A DNA stretch of 64,000 bases from Devosia litorisediminis (GCF_018334155.1 NZ_JAGXTP010000004.1:62001-126000); one strand, 5' to 3'. Positions 38,153 to 46,956 are shown, counted from the stretch's first letter. Made by a program: numbers and translations. The notes: a model not told the origin generated them from the letters alone.

Positions 38153-39808
38153 ATGACTGTTACCCTTCACTTCCACGGTGCGGCTGGCACGGTAACCGGG
38201 TCTTGCTATCGCGTTGACCATCCCGGCGGCCATTTTCTGGTCGATTGCGGCATGTTCCAGGGCAATCGCACGGTCCGCGCGCTCAACCTCAAGCCGACCC
38301 CCTTCGATGTCAAATCTATCGATTTCCTGCTGCTCACCCACGCCCATATCGACCATGTCGGCCTGCTGCCCAAGCTGTATGCCGAAGGCTGGCGCGGATC
38401 GACCTGGATGACCGAACCCACGGCCGGTCTGCTCGAATACATGCTGCCCGACAGTGCCGGTATTCAGGAAAGCGAAGCCGAGCGCGAAACCCGCAAGCGC
38501 AGCCGGCGCGGCGACGAACCCGTCAAGCCGCTTTACACCAAGGCCGACGCCGACGAGGCGCTCAAGCACCGCCAGACCTGTGCCTATGAAAACTGGATCG
38601 AGCCGGGCCCGGGCGTACGCGCCCGCTACTGGAATGCCGGCCACATCATCGGTTCGGCCTCGATCGAGATTGAGGTGATGGATGGTGACACGCCGGTGCG
38701 GCTGATGTTCTCGGGCGATATCGGCCCCGACGAGAAGGTGTTTTACAAGGAGCCCGACGCGCCGGCTGGCTTTGACTACATTGTCTGCGAATCCACCTAT
38801 GGCGGTCGTGACCGCGACGATTATACCCTGCTGCAGCGCCGCGAAGTGCTCAAGGCCGAGATCAACGAGGCGCTGGGTCGCGGTGGCAATCTGATCATTC
38901 CCACCTTCGCCGTCGAGCGCAGCCAGGAATTGCTGCACGACATTGGCTATCTCATCAAGACCGGCGAGATCGACCCCAAGCTGGTGTTTCTCGACAGCCC
39001 GCTCGCCAGCAAAGTCACCAGCGTCTATCGCAAATACGCCAAGATGTTCGACGACGTCGAACTGGGCGCCGACGAGCTGTTCAACGATCCACGCTTCCGC
39101 ATCATCGAGGCGGTCGAGGATTCCAAGGCCATCAATACCATTCGCGGCGGCGCCATCATCATGAGCGCTTCGGGCATGTGCGATGCCGGGCGTATCAAGC
39201 ACCATCTGCGCAACAATCTGATCCGCCGCAACGCTACCGTCCTGTTTGTGGGCTATCAGGCGCCCGGCACGCTGGGCCATGTCATTCTGACAGGGGCCAA
39301 GCAGGCCCGAATTCACGGCTCGGTCGTACCGATCCGCGCCAATATCCGCTCGCTGGGCAATTATTCAGCCCATGCCGACCACTCCGAACTGATGGACTGG
39401 ATCACCGCGCGCCTGCCCGCCCATGGCGCGATCTTTCTCAGCCATGGCGAAGATGAGGAGCGCCTGGCGCTGCGCAAGGCGCTGATGGCCACCGGCCTGG
39501 GCGGCGACCAGATCATCCTGCCCCAGCTTGATGACTATTTCGAACTGACCGCAACCGGCGTCACCGGCAAGGCCGCGGCGACCACGCCACGCATCGATCC
39601 CAATCAGGTCCATTCGGACTGGCACAATGCCTTTTCCGATTTCACCATCCGGCTCAGCCAGCGGCTGGCCGAGGGCAGTGACGAGGAAAAGCTGGCACTG
39701 ATGCAGGCGCTGCAGGCCGAACTGTCCACGCTGGGTGTGGCGCCATCACCGGCCCATCGCGAAACCGCCATTACCCCTGTGGAGCATGAGCTGGACGGCC
39801 AGGCCTGA
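38153..39808 (+). CDS. Metallo-beta-lactamase fold RNA hydrolase (beta-CASP, CPSF73-like)
   Basis: The 551-residue protein has the MBL motif 2 THAHIDHVGLLPKL, motif 3 His in WNAGHIIGSASIEIE and motif 4 Asp in FSGDIGPDE. The beta-CASP insert follows (PTFAVERSQELLHDIGYL, then SASGMCDAGRIKHHL), and the terminal motifs are FVGYQAPGTLGHVI and YSAHADHSELMDW. It resembles archaeal/bacterial CPSF73-type nucleases that cut RNA. The extra ~100 C-terminal residues are not catalytic. GAGGAG lies upstream of the ATG. Its last 38 bases overlap the convergent MFS gene. Confidence 0.88.
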   Translation: MTVTLHFHGAAGTVTGSCYRVDHPGGHFLVDCGMFQGNRTVRALNLKPTPFDVKSIDFLLLTHAHIDHVGLLPKLYAEGWRGSTWMTEPTAGLLEYMLPDSAGIQESEAERETRKRSRRGDEPVKPLYTKADADEALKHRQTCAYENWIEPGPGVRARYWNAGHIIGSASIEIEVMDGDTPVRLMFSGDIGPDEKVFYKEPDAPAGFDYIVCESTYGGRDRDDYTLLQRREVLKAEINEALGRGGNLIIPTFAVERSQELLHDIGYLIKTGEIDPKLVFLDSPLASKVTSVYRKYAKMFDDVELGADELFNDPRFRIIEAVEDSKAINTIRGGAIIMSASGMCDAGRIKHHLRNNLIRRNATVLFVGYQAPGTLGHVILTGAKQARIHGSVVPIRANIRSLGNYSAHADHSELMDWITARLPAHGAIFLSHGEDEERLALRKALMATGLGGDQIILPQLDDYFELTATGVTGKAAATTPRIDPNQVHSDWHNAFSDFTIRLSQRLAEGSDEEKLALMQALQAELSTLGVAPSPAHRETAITPVEHELDGQA

Positions 39809-40934
39809 GCCGCCCGGCCATCAGCCACGACAGGACCAGCAGCGGCAGCAGCATGGCAAAGGCACTGCGAATGCCAAAGCCCTCGGCCACGGTGCCGATC
39901 AGCACCGGCGCGCCCAGATTGACCAGTTGGAAGATCAGTGTGGTCGCCGCCACATTTTCCGAGGCCGGCCGGTCGCCCAGCCGCGCGGCGGCGGACAGGG
40001 TCAAGGGGAACAGCACACAGATGCCCACCCCTACCAGCCCGAACCCTGCCAGCGCGCTGGCCGCGTTGGGGGAAGCCACCAGCAGCACCATGCCCACCAG
40101 CGCCACCGCCGAGAGCGTGCGGGCCACCCGGACCGGGCCGAACCGGTCGATCCAGCGATCCGCCACCAGTCGGCCAATGGCCATGGTCAACAGCAGGGCC
40201 GGCAGTGCCAGCGATTCAATCCAGGCGGCAACCTCGAAATTGTCGCGCAGATAGATGATCGACCAGCTGCGCGACGCACCTTCGGTCAGCGCCGCCCCCA
40301 GGCCAAAGGCCACCAGCCCCATGGTGGCCCAACTGGGCCAGGCTAGCCGCTTCCTGCCGGCGCCGGCATGGGCACGCGGCGGCACGATGGGCATGGGCAC
40401 AACAATGATCAGCAGCAGCGCGATCGTCACCGGCGCCAGCGCCCACATGTGCAGCGCCGGTGAGACATCGAAACCGCGCAGCGCCGCGCCCAGCAGCGAG
40501 GTGAGCAGAAACCCCACGCTCCAGGCGCCGTGACAGCGGTTCATGATGCGCTGTTCGGTCGCCGCCTCGATGCGGTCGGCCTCCACATTGATGGCGATAT
40601 TGGTCAGCGAAAAACCAATGCCGTTGATCATCAGCAGCACGAACAGCGCCACGGGATGCAGCAGCACCGTGATCAGCGCCGCCGAGATGATGGCCACCGG
40701 CAGCACGCCGAGAATGACAGCGCGCGGCCCGAACCGCTCGATCACCCGGCTGGAGAACAGGAAGGTGCCCAGCGCGCCCACTGCGGGGCCCATCAGCACC
40801 AGCCCGAGCTGGGATTCGCTGAGCCCCACCAGCAGCTGGATATCGGGAATGCGCGTATGAATAGCACCAATGGCCAGGGCATGAACGAAGAACAGCGCAA
40901 TGATGCGCCAGCGGGCAATGGGCATGGGACTCAC
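39771..40934 (-). CDS. MFS transporter (paralogue 1 of 3)
   Basis: The 387-residue protein has 12 predicted membrane segments. It has the short, YbjJ/FucP-like layout: IHTRIPDIQLLVGLSESQLGL near the N-terminus, MNRCHGAWSVGFLLTSLLGAAL in the middle and TEGASRSWSIIYLRDNF in TM7. Equivalent blocks occur in the two neighbouring MFS genes, showing tandem paralogy, but this copy is the most diverged. Substrate is unknown, perhaps a sugar. It is last in the operon, overlapping mmcB by ATGA, and overlaps the convergent beta-CASP gene by 38 bases. Confidence 0.82.
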   Translation of the reverse strand: MSPMPIARWRIIALFFVHALAIGAIHTRIPDIQLLVGLSESQLGLVLMGPAVGALGTFLFSSRVIERFGPRAVILGVLPVAIISAALITVLLHPVALFVLLMINGIGFSLTNIAINVEADRIEAATEQRIMNRCHGAWSVGFLLTSLLGAALRGFDVSPALHMWALAPVTIALLLIIVVPMPIVPPRAHAGAGRKRLAWPSWATMGLVAFGLGAALTEGASRSWSIIYLRDNFEVAAWIESLALPALLLTMAIGRLVADRWIDRFGPVRVARTLSAVALVGMVLLVASPNAASALAGFGLVGVGICVLFPLTLSAAARLGDRPASENVAATTLIFQLVNLGAPVLIGTVAEGFGIRSAFAMLLPLLVLSWLMAGRLRPGRPAHAPQG

Positions 40935-41395
40935 TTCGGACCAGGGTCCATCAAGGCGTGGATACGGTCCGCGCCAAGGCGGGCCAGCTTGAGCGTCAAC
41001 GCCTTGCGGCGGGCTGGCGCCAGGGGCGTATTGGGGCTGTCGCGCAAAATGGCGCCGTCATGGCCATCGGCCACGATCAGCCCCTCGCTTTGCGGAAAGA
41101 TATCGGCGTCCAGCTCGGGCGGCTTGGCAAAAAAGAACTTGTCGGAGAAGTCGCGATATTCCGGCCATTTCCTGTCGACCTGGAAATCGATCAGGCTCGA
41201 CTTGATTTCAACGATCCAGATTTCCCCCTTGGGGCCGATTCCCAGCACGTCGGCCCGTCGACCGCTTTTCAGCGTCACTTCGGCAAAGCACGCCATGTCA
41301 AAACTCTCGCGCAGCAGTCGCATCACCCCGCGCTGCACCCGCAGCGCGGTGGCCGATTGGCGCAAATCGACAATAGGCGGCAGATCCTCAGCCAT
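40931..41395 (-). CDS. mmcB: MmcB family DNA repair protein (putative endonuclease)
   Basis: The 154-residue protein has the restriction-endonuclease-like core of MmcB: ACFAEVTLKSGRRADVLGI, then EIWIVEIKSSLIDFQVDRKWPEYRDFSDKFFFA, with a D-ExK metal site (RADV...EIKS). In Caulobacter mmcB is a LexA-regulated gene of the response to mitomycin C. The start ATG 41395 gives the family length. It is wedged between two MFS genes, overlapping the upstream one by 8 bases and the downstream one by ATGA. Confidence 0.88.
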   Translation of the reverse strand: MAEDLPPIVDLRQSATALRVQRGVMRLLRESFDMACFAEVTLKSGRRADVLGIGPKGEIWIVEIKSSLIDFQVDRKWPEYRDFSDKFFFAKPPELDADIFPQSEGLIVADGHDGAILRDSPNTPLAPARRKALTLKLARLGADRIHALMDPGPK

Positions 41396-42611
41396 GCGGT
41401 GGCAGCGGCTCGGGCGCCAACCCGCTCGCGTCCGCCAGCTTGCGATCCCCCAGCGCAAAGCTCGAGGCCCACAGACCGGCCGCCAACAAGGGCAGGCAAA
41501 CCAGATATGAGGCGCGTATGTTGATAAACTCGGCAACAAAGCCGAGCAGTGGCGGCGCCAGGAAGAACACCACGACGCTTACCTGCCCGATGGCGGCGAC
41601 GTTGACGGCGGCGGGTCGGTCGGTCCGTTGCGCGGCCGCCGATACGGCGAGCGGGTAGACTGCCGAGCAGCCGGCCCCCATCAGCGCAAAACCCAGCAAT
41701 GCCAGTTCGGGAACCGGTGTCAGCCCGATCAGCAACGCGCCCAGGCTCGCCGCGGTCAGCATGCCCATGGCGACCTTGCGCGGGCCGTAGCGGCGAACAA
41801 TAGGATCGGCGCCAAGGCGCATCACGGCCATGAAGAAGGCGAACAGAGCCAGCCCCATGCCCCCCACCAGCGGTTCGACGGCAAACACGTCGCGCATATA
41901 GATGGCTGACCAGTCGATACCGGCGCCCTCGACAAGAAACGCCGAAAACCCGATGAGACAGAGCGGCAGCAGACCACGATTTGGAAACGCAAAGCGTTGC
42001 CCGGCGGCCTCAGTCTGGCTGCGCGCGGTCTTTGGCGTGTTGGTCGCCCCATAGATCAGATAACCCGCCGCGGTGATCACGATGAGGGCGACCAGTCCGA
42101 GGTGAAGTCCAGCCGACACGTCCGACTGCCGGATCACGGCACCGAACAGCGCGGTAATGAAGAAGCCGACACTCCAAAACCCATGCGCGCGGTTCATGTA
42201 ATGCCCGCCGGTATGGGTTTCGAGACGGTCAATCTCCACATTAAGGTTGATCTCCAGCGCCCCCACCAAAAGCCCGACAGTCACCAGCACGGCAAAGACG
42301 GCCGGGGCGTTGGGAAGCCAAGGAATGGTGGAGATCAGGATCGCTGGCCCCAGCGTGGTGAAAAAGGCCGTGAGCCGAAACCCCAGTTTCTCGACAATGG
42401 GCGATCCCACGGTCAGCGAAATCAATGAGCCCAGCGCCATCCCGGTCATGGTCAGGCCCAATTGGCCTTCGCTGACCCCCAGATGGGTCTGGATGTCGGG
42501 CAGGCGGGCCATCAAGGCGCCAATCGTCGCCGCAAAGAAGAAGAAGCATGCATAGATGCGGTGTTGCGGCGCGATGGTCAGCCGCGCCATGCCAGGGGGG
42601 CCAGAGCTCAT
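41388..42611 (-). CDS. MFS transporter (paralogue 2 of 3)
   Basis: The 407-residue, 12-helix MFS protein carries the shared blocks LMARLPDIQTHLGVSEGQLGL, HYMNRAHGFWSVGFF and FLVEGAGIDWSAIYMRDVF; the last is nearly identical in paralogue 3. Start ATG 42611 overlaps the stop of paralogue 3 (ATGA). The C-terminus is followed by mmcB with an 8-base overlap. Substrate unknown; homologues are annotated as sugar or fucose-type permeases. Confidence 0.83.
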   Translation of the reverse strand: MSSGPPGMARLTIAPQHRIYACFFFFAATIGALMARLPDIQTHLGVSEGQLGLTMTGMALGSLISLTVGSPIVEKLGFRLTAFFTTLGPAILISTIPWLPNAPAVFAVLVTVGLLVGALEINLNVEIDRLETHTGGHYMNRAHGFWSVGFFITALFGAVIRQSDVSAGLHLGLVALIVITAAGYLIYGATNTPKTARSQTEAAGQRFAFPNRGLLPLCLIGFSAFLVEGAGIDWSAIYMRDVFAVEPLVGGMGLALFAFFMAVMRLGADPIVRRYGPRKVAMGMLTAASLGALLIGLTPVPELALLGFALMGAGCSAVYPLAVSAAAQRTDRPAAVNVAAIGQVSVVVFFLAPPLLGFVAEFINIRASYLVCLPLLAAGLWASSFALGDRKLADASGLAPEPLPPHG

Positions 42612-43780
42612 TGTGCCGGCACCGCCTTGGGCGGCCGTGACCCCAGCGCGCTGGCGGTAATCAGGCTCAGGACAATAAGCGGAAGGCCAATGCCAAAGGC
42701 CCAGCGAATGCCGAAATGCTCGGCCACATAACCCAGCAGCGGTGGTCCGAGCAGGAAGCCGACAAATGAGATTTGCGCCAGCGCCGCCACATTGACCGCC
42801 GCCGAGCGGTCGGTGCGCTGTGCCGCCGCTGACATGGCCAACGGAAAGATCGCGCTGGTGCCAACGCCCATCAGCGCCAGGCCGACATAGGCGAGCCACT
42901 GATAGGGGCTGACAAAGACCAGCACAGTGCCGATGCCCAGAATGGTCAGCAGGGTCCGCGCCACAATGGTCGGGCTGGAGCGATCAACGAATTTGTCGGC
43001 AAAGAACCGGGTAACCGCCTGGGCACCAGCACCCAGCGCCACGGCAAAACCGGCCCAGAACGGATCGGCCATGAATACGTCGCGCATATAGATGGCGGAC
43101 CAGTCAATGCCGGCCCCTTCCATCACCACGGCCGAAAAGGTGACACAGACCAGCACCAGAATGGCCAGCGTCGGGCGGGCAAAGCGGGGACCGCTATCGG
43201 TTGCGGTACTGACACGATGCCGGGCGGCCTCGAACCGGCCCAGCACCACCACGGTGGCCAGTGTCACCACCGGCACCATGATGGCCAGATGCCATTGCGG
43301 CGAGATACCGGCCTGGGCAACCAGCGCGCCAACCATGCCGGCGCTGAAAAAGCCGAAGCTCCAGAAGGCGTGCGCCCGGTTCATGATGCGGAAGCCCACG
43401 GCATGCTCGACCCGGTCGGCCTCAAGATTGACGATCAGCTCGATGCAGCCAATCGTGGCCCCCACCGGCACCAGCAGCACAAACAGCGTCAGCGGCGATG
43501 GCGCGAGCACCGCGATTGCATAGAGCACGGCCAGCAGCGGCAAGGCGCCCAGCAGCGCGCGGCGATAGCCGATTCGCTCCAGAAACGGGCCGGCAAAGGT
43601 CAGCGACAGCAGGGTGCCCAGCGCAGCGCCGATCAGCGAAAGCCCCAGTGCGCCTTCGCCCACGCCCATGGCCTCCTGAATGGCCGGCAGGCGCGGATAG
43701 ATGCTGCCCATGCAAAACGAATAAATATAGAACGCGGCGAACACGCGTATCTGTGGCGCCAGCTTGAGGCCGAAATTCAT
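42608..43780 (-). CDS. MFS transporter (paralogue 3 of 3, first gene of operon)
   Basis: The 390-residue, 12-helix MFS protein carries IYPRLPAIQEAMGVGEGALGLSL, FRIMNRAHAFWSFGFF and VVMEGAGIDWSAIYMRDVF. It is closest to paralogue 2. It is the promoter-proximal gene of the run MFS3-MFS2-mmcB-MFS1, all coupled by short overlaps. The upstream gap holds ACGT-centred operator-like repeats. Confidence 0.84.
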   Translation of the reverse strand: MNFGLKLAPQIRVFAAFYIYSFCMGSIYPRLPAIQEAMGVGEGALGLSLIGAALGTLLSLTFAGPFLERIGYRRALLGALPLLAVLYAIAVLAPSPLTLFVLLVPVGATIGCIELIVNLEADRVEHAVGFRIMNRAHAFWSFGFFSAGMVGALVAQAGISPQWHLAIMVPVVTLATVVVLGRFEAARHRVSTATDSGPRFARPTLAILVLVCVTFSAVVMEGAGIDWSAIYMRDVFMADPFWAGFAVALGAGAQAVTRFFADKFVDRSSPTIVARTLLTILGIGTVLVFVSPYQWLAYVGLALMGVGTSAIFPLAMSAAAQRTDRSAAVNVAALAQISFVGFLLGPPLLGYVAEHFGIRWAFGIGLPLIVLSLITASALGSRPPKAVPAQ

Positions 43781-43847
43781 GGAAGACTACTCGTGAGGCT
43801 GATTTGCGGCTGCACGCTATGCCAAATCGGGCCCTAGGGAAAGCAGC

Positions 43848-43885
43848 GGTGCAAACGTTTCTTCCTGCAACAATAACGTTGCACC
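43848..43885. promoter_or_regulatory. Operator-like inverted repeat with two ACGT-centred boxes upstream of the MFS operon
   Basis: GGTGCAAACGTT (43848-43859) and AACGTTGCACC (43875-43885) form an inverted repeat with one bulged A. Each arm also contains an ACGT-centred box (AAACGTTT, AACGTT) about 21 bases apart, the layout of paired LacI-family operators. No lacI-type gene is adjacent. Confidence 0.4.
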
Positions 43886-43892
43886 AGCATCG

Positions 43893-44474
43893 TCAGGCCC
43901 GGGCTGAAACGAGCGTGCGGCGCGGATTGTGCTCGACGAACTCATCGCGCACCACATTCACCCCGGTGCTCAGATTGCGGATGATGTCGAGGCGCCGGAA
44001 CTGCCCGCCCTTGCGATTGTCTGCCGGGGTGTTGCGGGCGCTCACCCGGCCACGGCGATCCGGTCCGAAATAGCCCAGCGTTTCATAATAGGTAAACTGC
44101 GTGCCGATCTGGCGATTGATCCGCTCCATCACCCGGCTGCGGGTGAAGGGCATGGTGACCACATCGTCAAAGCCCATATTGATGCAGCGCGTTATGGTCT
44201 CGACTGACGGACTTTCGGAAAAATAGATCAGTGGCGAAAAACGCAGCCTGCGGCTGGCAGAAAACCGGATCGCCTCGGCCACATCACGCAGCGCACTCAC
44301 ATCGGGCACGGCCGCGAACAGGAAATAGCACACGGGCGTGCGGCTGACCTGCTGCTCGGCCTGGGGCACGCCGCCATAGGGCTGCACCGTTCCGAAATTG
44401 AGCCGTCGGGCCATTTCGCTCAGTCCCGCACCCGCCCCGTCACTGGGTCCCACAACATAGACTGTTGGCTTCAT
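43893..44474 (-). CDS. Pseudo-receiver (response-regulator-like) protein
   Basis: The 193-residue protein reads as a CheY-like fold (TVYVVGPSDG, CYFLFAAVPD, SPLIYFSESPSVETITRC, FDDVVTMPFT) but lacks the key residues. The N-terminal acidic pair is GPSD, strand 3 has no acceptor Asp, and the Lys before the final Pro is Met. It therefore cannot work as a conventional phospho-receiver. A basic C-terminal tail (GPDRRGRVSARN, GGQFRRLDIIRN) follows. No output domain and no partner kinase is nearby. Function unknown. Confidence 0.55.
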   Translation of the reverse strand: MKPTVYVVGPSDGAGAGLSEMARRLNFGTVQPYGGVPQAEQQVSRTPVCYFLFAAVPDVSALRDVAEAIRFSASRRLRFSPLIYFSESPSVETITRCINMGFDDVVTMPFTRSRVMERINRQIGTQFTYYETLGYFGPDRRGRVSARNTPADNRKGGQFRRLDIIRNLSTGVNVVRDEFVEHNPRRTLVSARA

Positions 44475-44561
44475 GCCGCACGTCTCCTCCGCATTCCCGA
44501 AGCCAGTCTAGCCGCGGAATACTAAAGTGAGCCTAAAGACTGGCAATAAAGCAGAAAAACG

Positions 44562-44593
44562 AAAAACGGGCCGCCCCTTTCGAGGTCGGCCCG
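44562..44593 (-). terminator. Intrinsic terminator after rlpA
   Basis: Reading the minus strand, CGGGCCG and CGGCCCG form a 7-bp stem (44587-44593 with 44567-44573) followed by five Ts, 28 bases after the rlpA stop. Confidence 0.85.
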
Positions 44594-44620
44594 CAATACA
44601 ATCAGGTCTGATTGCAGTAT

Positions 44621-44974
44621 TCAGAGCTGGCTGATGCACACCGATGTGACGCCGCGATTGCGGAAGCCGAGCTTGGTGGCAGCGGCCTTGGACAGATCGA
44701 TGATGCGCTTGCCGACAAACGGGCCGCGATCATTGATGGTCACTTCGATTTCTCGACCAGTACGCTGATCGGTAACTTTGACCTTGGTGCCGAAGGGCAG
44801 GGAGCGATGGGCAGCGGTCATGGCGTTTTCATTGAAGATTTCGCCTGATGCGGCGGTCTTTCCATTGAACCCAGGACCGTACCAGGAGGCGCCGCCACAT
44901 TGGGCATAGGCTGCAGTGGAAACAGAGAACAGGACGGCAGCAAGGGCGGCGACGGATACGGCTTTTTTAATCAA
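44621..44974 (-). CDS. rlpA: RlpA-like septal ring lytic transglycosylase family protein
   Basis: The 117-residue exported protein has a signal peptide (KKAVSVAALAAVLFSVSTAAYA) followed by a double-psi beta-barrel: GGASWYGPGFNGKTAASGEIFNE, TAAHRSLPFGTKVKV and VTINDRGPFVGKRIIDLS. These are the RlpA signature. It has no SPOR domain and no lipobox Cys at the cleavage site, so it is a minimal soluble RlpA; whether it cleaves glycan is unproven. The start codon is TTG. A terminator follows. Confidence 0.88.
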   Translation of the reverse strand: MIKKAVSVAALAAVLFSVSTAAYAQCGGASWYGPGFNGKTAASGEIFNENAMTAAHRSLPFGTKVKVTDQRTGREIEVTINDRGPFVGKRIIDLSKAAATKLGFRNRGVTSVCISQL

Positions 44975-45423
44975 GACAGGAACTCACGAAGTTGGTGTTG
45001 GCCGCTGCCTAATCCAGCCCGCAGGCCAGAATGTGCCCGAATTGGTCACAACTGGCCTCGATCATGGAACTGTTGCCCATGTGCCGCAGTGATTGCCGCC
45101 TTGATCGCGCCATAGTCAGCCCGGTCTCGCCAATATTGGAGAAACTGAATCCGTGATTGTTGGAATTCTCGGAACGAGATCGACCCGATTTTTTAAATCG
45201 AGGATTCATCTTGCGCGGTGTGCCCATGAAGCCACAGTTCCCACCCGACTGGCCGGGACAGGCCGGTTTTGCCGGGTTCCGTGAAAAATGGCCGGCTGTT
45301 TTGGCCGTGGATGGCTTTTTATGGCGCGATTGTGGCGCCCGTCGCGTCGCCCGAATTGTGCAGTTGCGATAACGTTTTGCCAATCACTTGGGTGTCACAC
45401 TGCGCCTGCTTAGGACGCAGGCA
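44975..45423. other. Gene-free region between rlpA and the diguanylate cyclase gene
   Basis: The ~450 bases must hold two divergent promoters. Short frames on both strands (such as 45157-45372 +) lack recognisable family features and Shine-Dalgarno support. A small CGATTT/AAATCG repeat lies near 45188-45202. Nothing else definite is seen. Confidence 0.4.
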
Positions 45424-46497
45424 ATGAATTTAGACTGGACTCACCGTCTTCGGGTGTCGCGCAAAACAGCGCCGGCCACGATGGACGAGCATCATGCAAT
45501 GAGAACAATTGGCCGGCTATTGGTGATTTCCATCACCACGCTGGTGGTTAGTTGTGTCGTAATGCTGACGACCGGACAGATGGTCAAAGGGATTTACGAA
45601 CAGACGACCGCCGAGGCCGAGCACGTTCGCGCGGCCAATGGCATTGACCTGCTGGTCAGCCAGTTCGGTCCGCTCACCCCCGAGGGGGCCGAAACCATCG
45701 GTCGCATCGCCGGGCTGAAAAACGCCTATCTCTCGCAAACCGCGCCCACGGCGCCCGATCTGAGAATGATCCCCTTGCTGGGCGAACAGGCGGTGTCGGG
45801 CAGCTATCTGGTCTGGACTGAAAACTCCTTCGGCAACGACATGTTCAAGCTGTTTGCGCCGATCCGGTTGCCCACCGTATCGATCATGCTGCTGATCGTG
45901 ATCGGCATGATGGTCTATGTACACCGGCTGGTCAGTGACATCGAGCGCCAGCGCCGCCTTGCGCATCGCCAGTCACGCACAGATGTGGTGACCGGACTGG
46001 ATAACCGCCTAGCCTTTGAAACCGCCATTGGCAGGCTGAGCCAGGCCGGTACGCCCTTTGGCATTGTCATCATCGACCTTGACCTGTTCAAGGCGGTCAA
46101 TGATGCGCTGGGCCACGCCGCGGGCGACATTGTGCTGCGCACCGTGGGACAGCGGCTCGAGGATCTGATGGGCCCCGGTGATCAACTGGCGCGGCTGGGG
46201 GGCGATGAATTTGTCATGGTGCGGGTCAACAAGCCTGACCCTGCGGGCCTGTCGATTCTGGCGCGCGAGTGCATTTTTGCCATCGAGCAGCCGATCGAAC
46301 TGACCGGTGGACGCAACGTCAAGGTCGGCGCCAGCCTGGGCATTGTAGCAGCCGGCAGCGGCGACCTGCCGCCCTCAACCTTGCTCGGCGCAGCCGACAC
46401 CGCGCTTTACCGCGCCAAGGCCCAGCCCGGCAGCGCTTTCCAGTTTGCCGGTGATTCCCCGGCCAGCGCCGATCACTGGCATCTGCGCTGCGCCTAG
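45424..46497 (+). CDS. Membrane diguanylate cyclase (GGDEF), degenerate I-site
   Basis: The 357-residue protein has two membrane segments (LLVISITTLVVSCVVMLTTG near 30-52 and VSIMLLIVIGMMVYV near 155-170) flanking a periplasmic loop of about 100 residues, then a cytoplasmic GGDEF domain. The active loop is ARLGGDEFVMV and the substrate region IIDLDLFKAVNDALGHAAGD. The autoinhibitory RxxD is degenerate (GPGD). It should make c-di-GMP. There is no EAL domain. The ATG at 45424 has AGGA about 10 bases upstream. Confidence 0.88.
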   Translation: MNLDWTHRLRVSRKTAPATMDEHHAMRTIGRLLVISITTLVVSCVVMLTTGQMVKGIYEQTTAEAEHVRAANGIDLLVSQFGPLTPEGAETIGRIAGLKNAYLSQTAPTAPDLRMIPLLGEQAVSGSYLVWTENSFGNDMFKLFAPIRLPTVSIMLLIVIGMMVYVHRLVSDIERQRRLAHRQSRTDVVTGLDNRLAFETAIGRLSQAGTPFGIVIIDLDLFKAVNDALGHAAGDIVLRTVGQRLEDLMGPGDQLARLGGDEFVMVRVNKPDPAGLSILARECIFAIEQPIELTGGRNVKVGASLGIVAAGSGDLPPSTLLGAADTALYRAKAQPGSAFQFAGDSPASADHWHLRCA

Positions 46498-46506
46498 CCT
46501 CTGATC

Positions 46507-46956
46507 CTATCCAACAATCAGGCGATCAAGGCTCCAGTCACCGGCGCCAGTGGCGATCAGCACCAGCAGCGCGGCCGATAGAAGTGTTTCCGGCGCATAG
46601 AGCAGGTTTTCCAGTTTGTGGATGCCATGCCCCTTGGCATTCGGCAATGTCACGGTGGCAAAGGCAACCACGCTGATGCCGAGCAGGGCCAGCGCGCTCG
46701 GTACGCTCAACAGGCCGACTAACAGCGATGCGCCAGCCAGCATTTCGATGACCGAAAGCGGCCGCGCCAAGGCAGCGGGCACGCCTGCCGAGGTCAGCGT
46801 CTGCTGCATGCTGTGTGTCCGGTCGGGTTTGGTGAGCTTGAAATAGCCTGACAGGGCAAACATCAGCCCCACGACCAGCCGCAGCAGCAGCAATACCAAA
46901 TCGGTCAGTGCGGGAATTTGTGTCAGCCAGATCAAAACGCGCTCCTCGTGCTGCAA
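46507..46956 (-). CDS. DoxX family membrane protein
   Basis: The 149-residue protein has four predicted membrane helices and the DoxX pattern: LVLLLLRLVVGLMFALSGYFKLTKP, GVPAALARPLSVIEMLAGASLLVGL, and a terminal ENLLYAPETLLSAALLVLIATG. DoxX-type proteins are linked to quinone and thiol redox at the membrane, but this member is uncharacterised. It is convergent with the diguanylate cyclase gene. Confidence 0.82.
   Translation of the reverse strand: MQHEERVLIWLTQIPALTDLVLLLLRLVVGLMFALSGYFKLTKPDRTHSMQQTLTSAGVPAALARPLSVIEMLAGASLLVGLLSVPSALALLGISVVAFATVTLPNAKGHGIHKLENLLYAPETLLSAALLVLIATGAGDWSLDRLIVG

Noticed and set aside
45009..45383. 124-codon minus-strand and 71-codon plus-strand frames between rlpA and the GGDEF gene
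   Set aside because: Low-complexity, basic composition, no domain motif and no Shine-Dalgarno; they overlap each other on opposite strands, so chance frames in GC-rich DNA are more likely.
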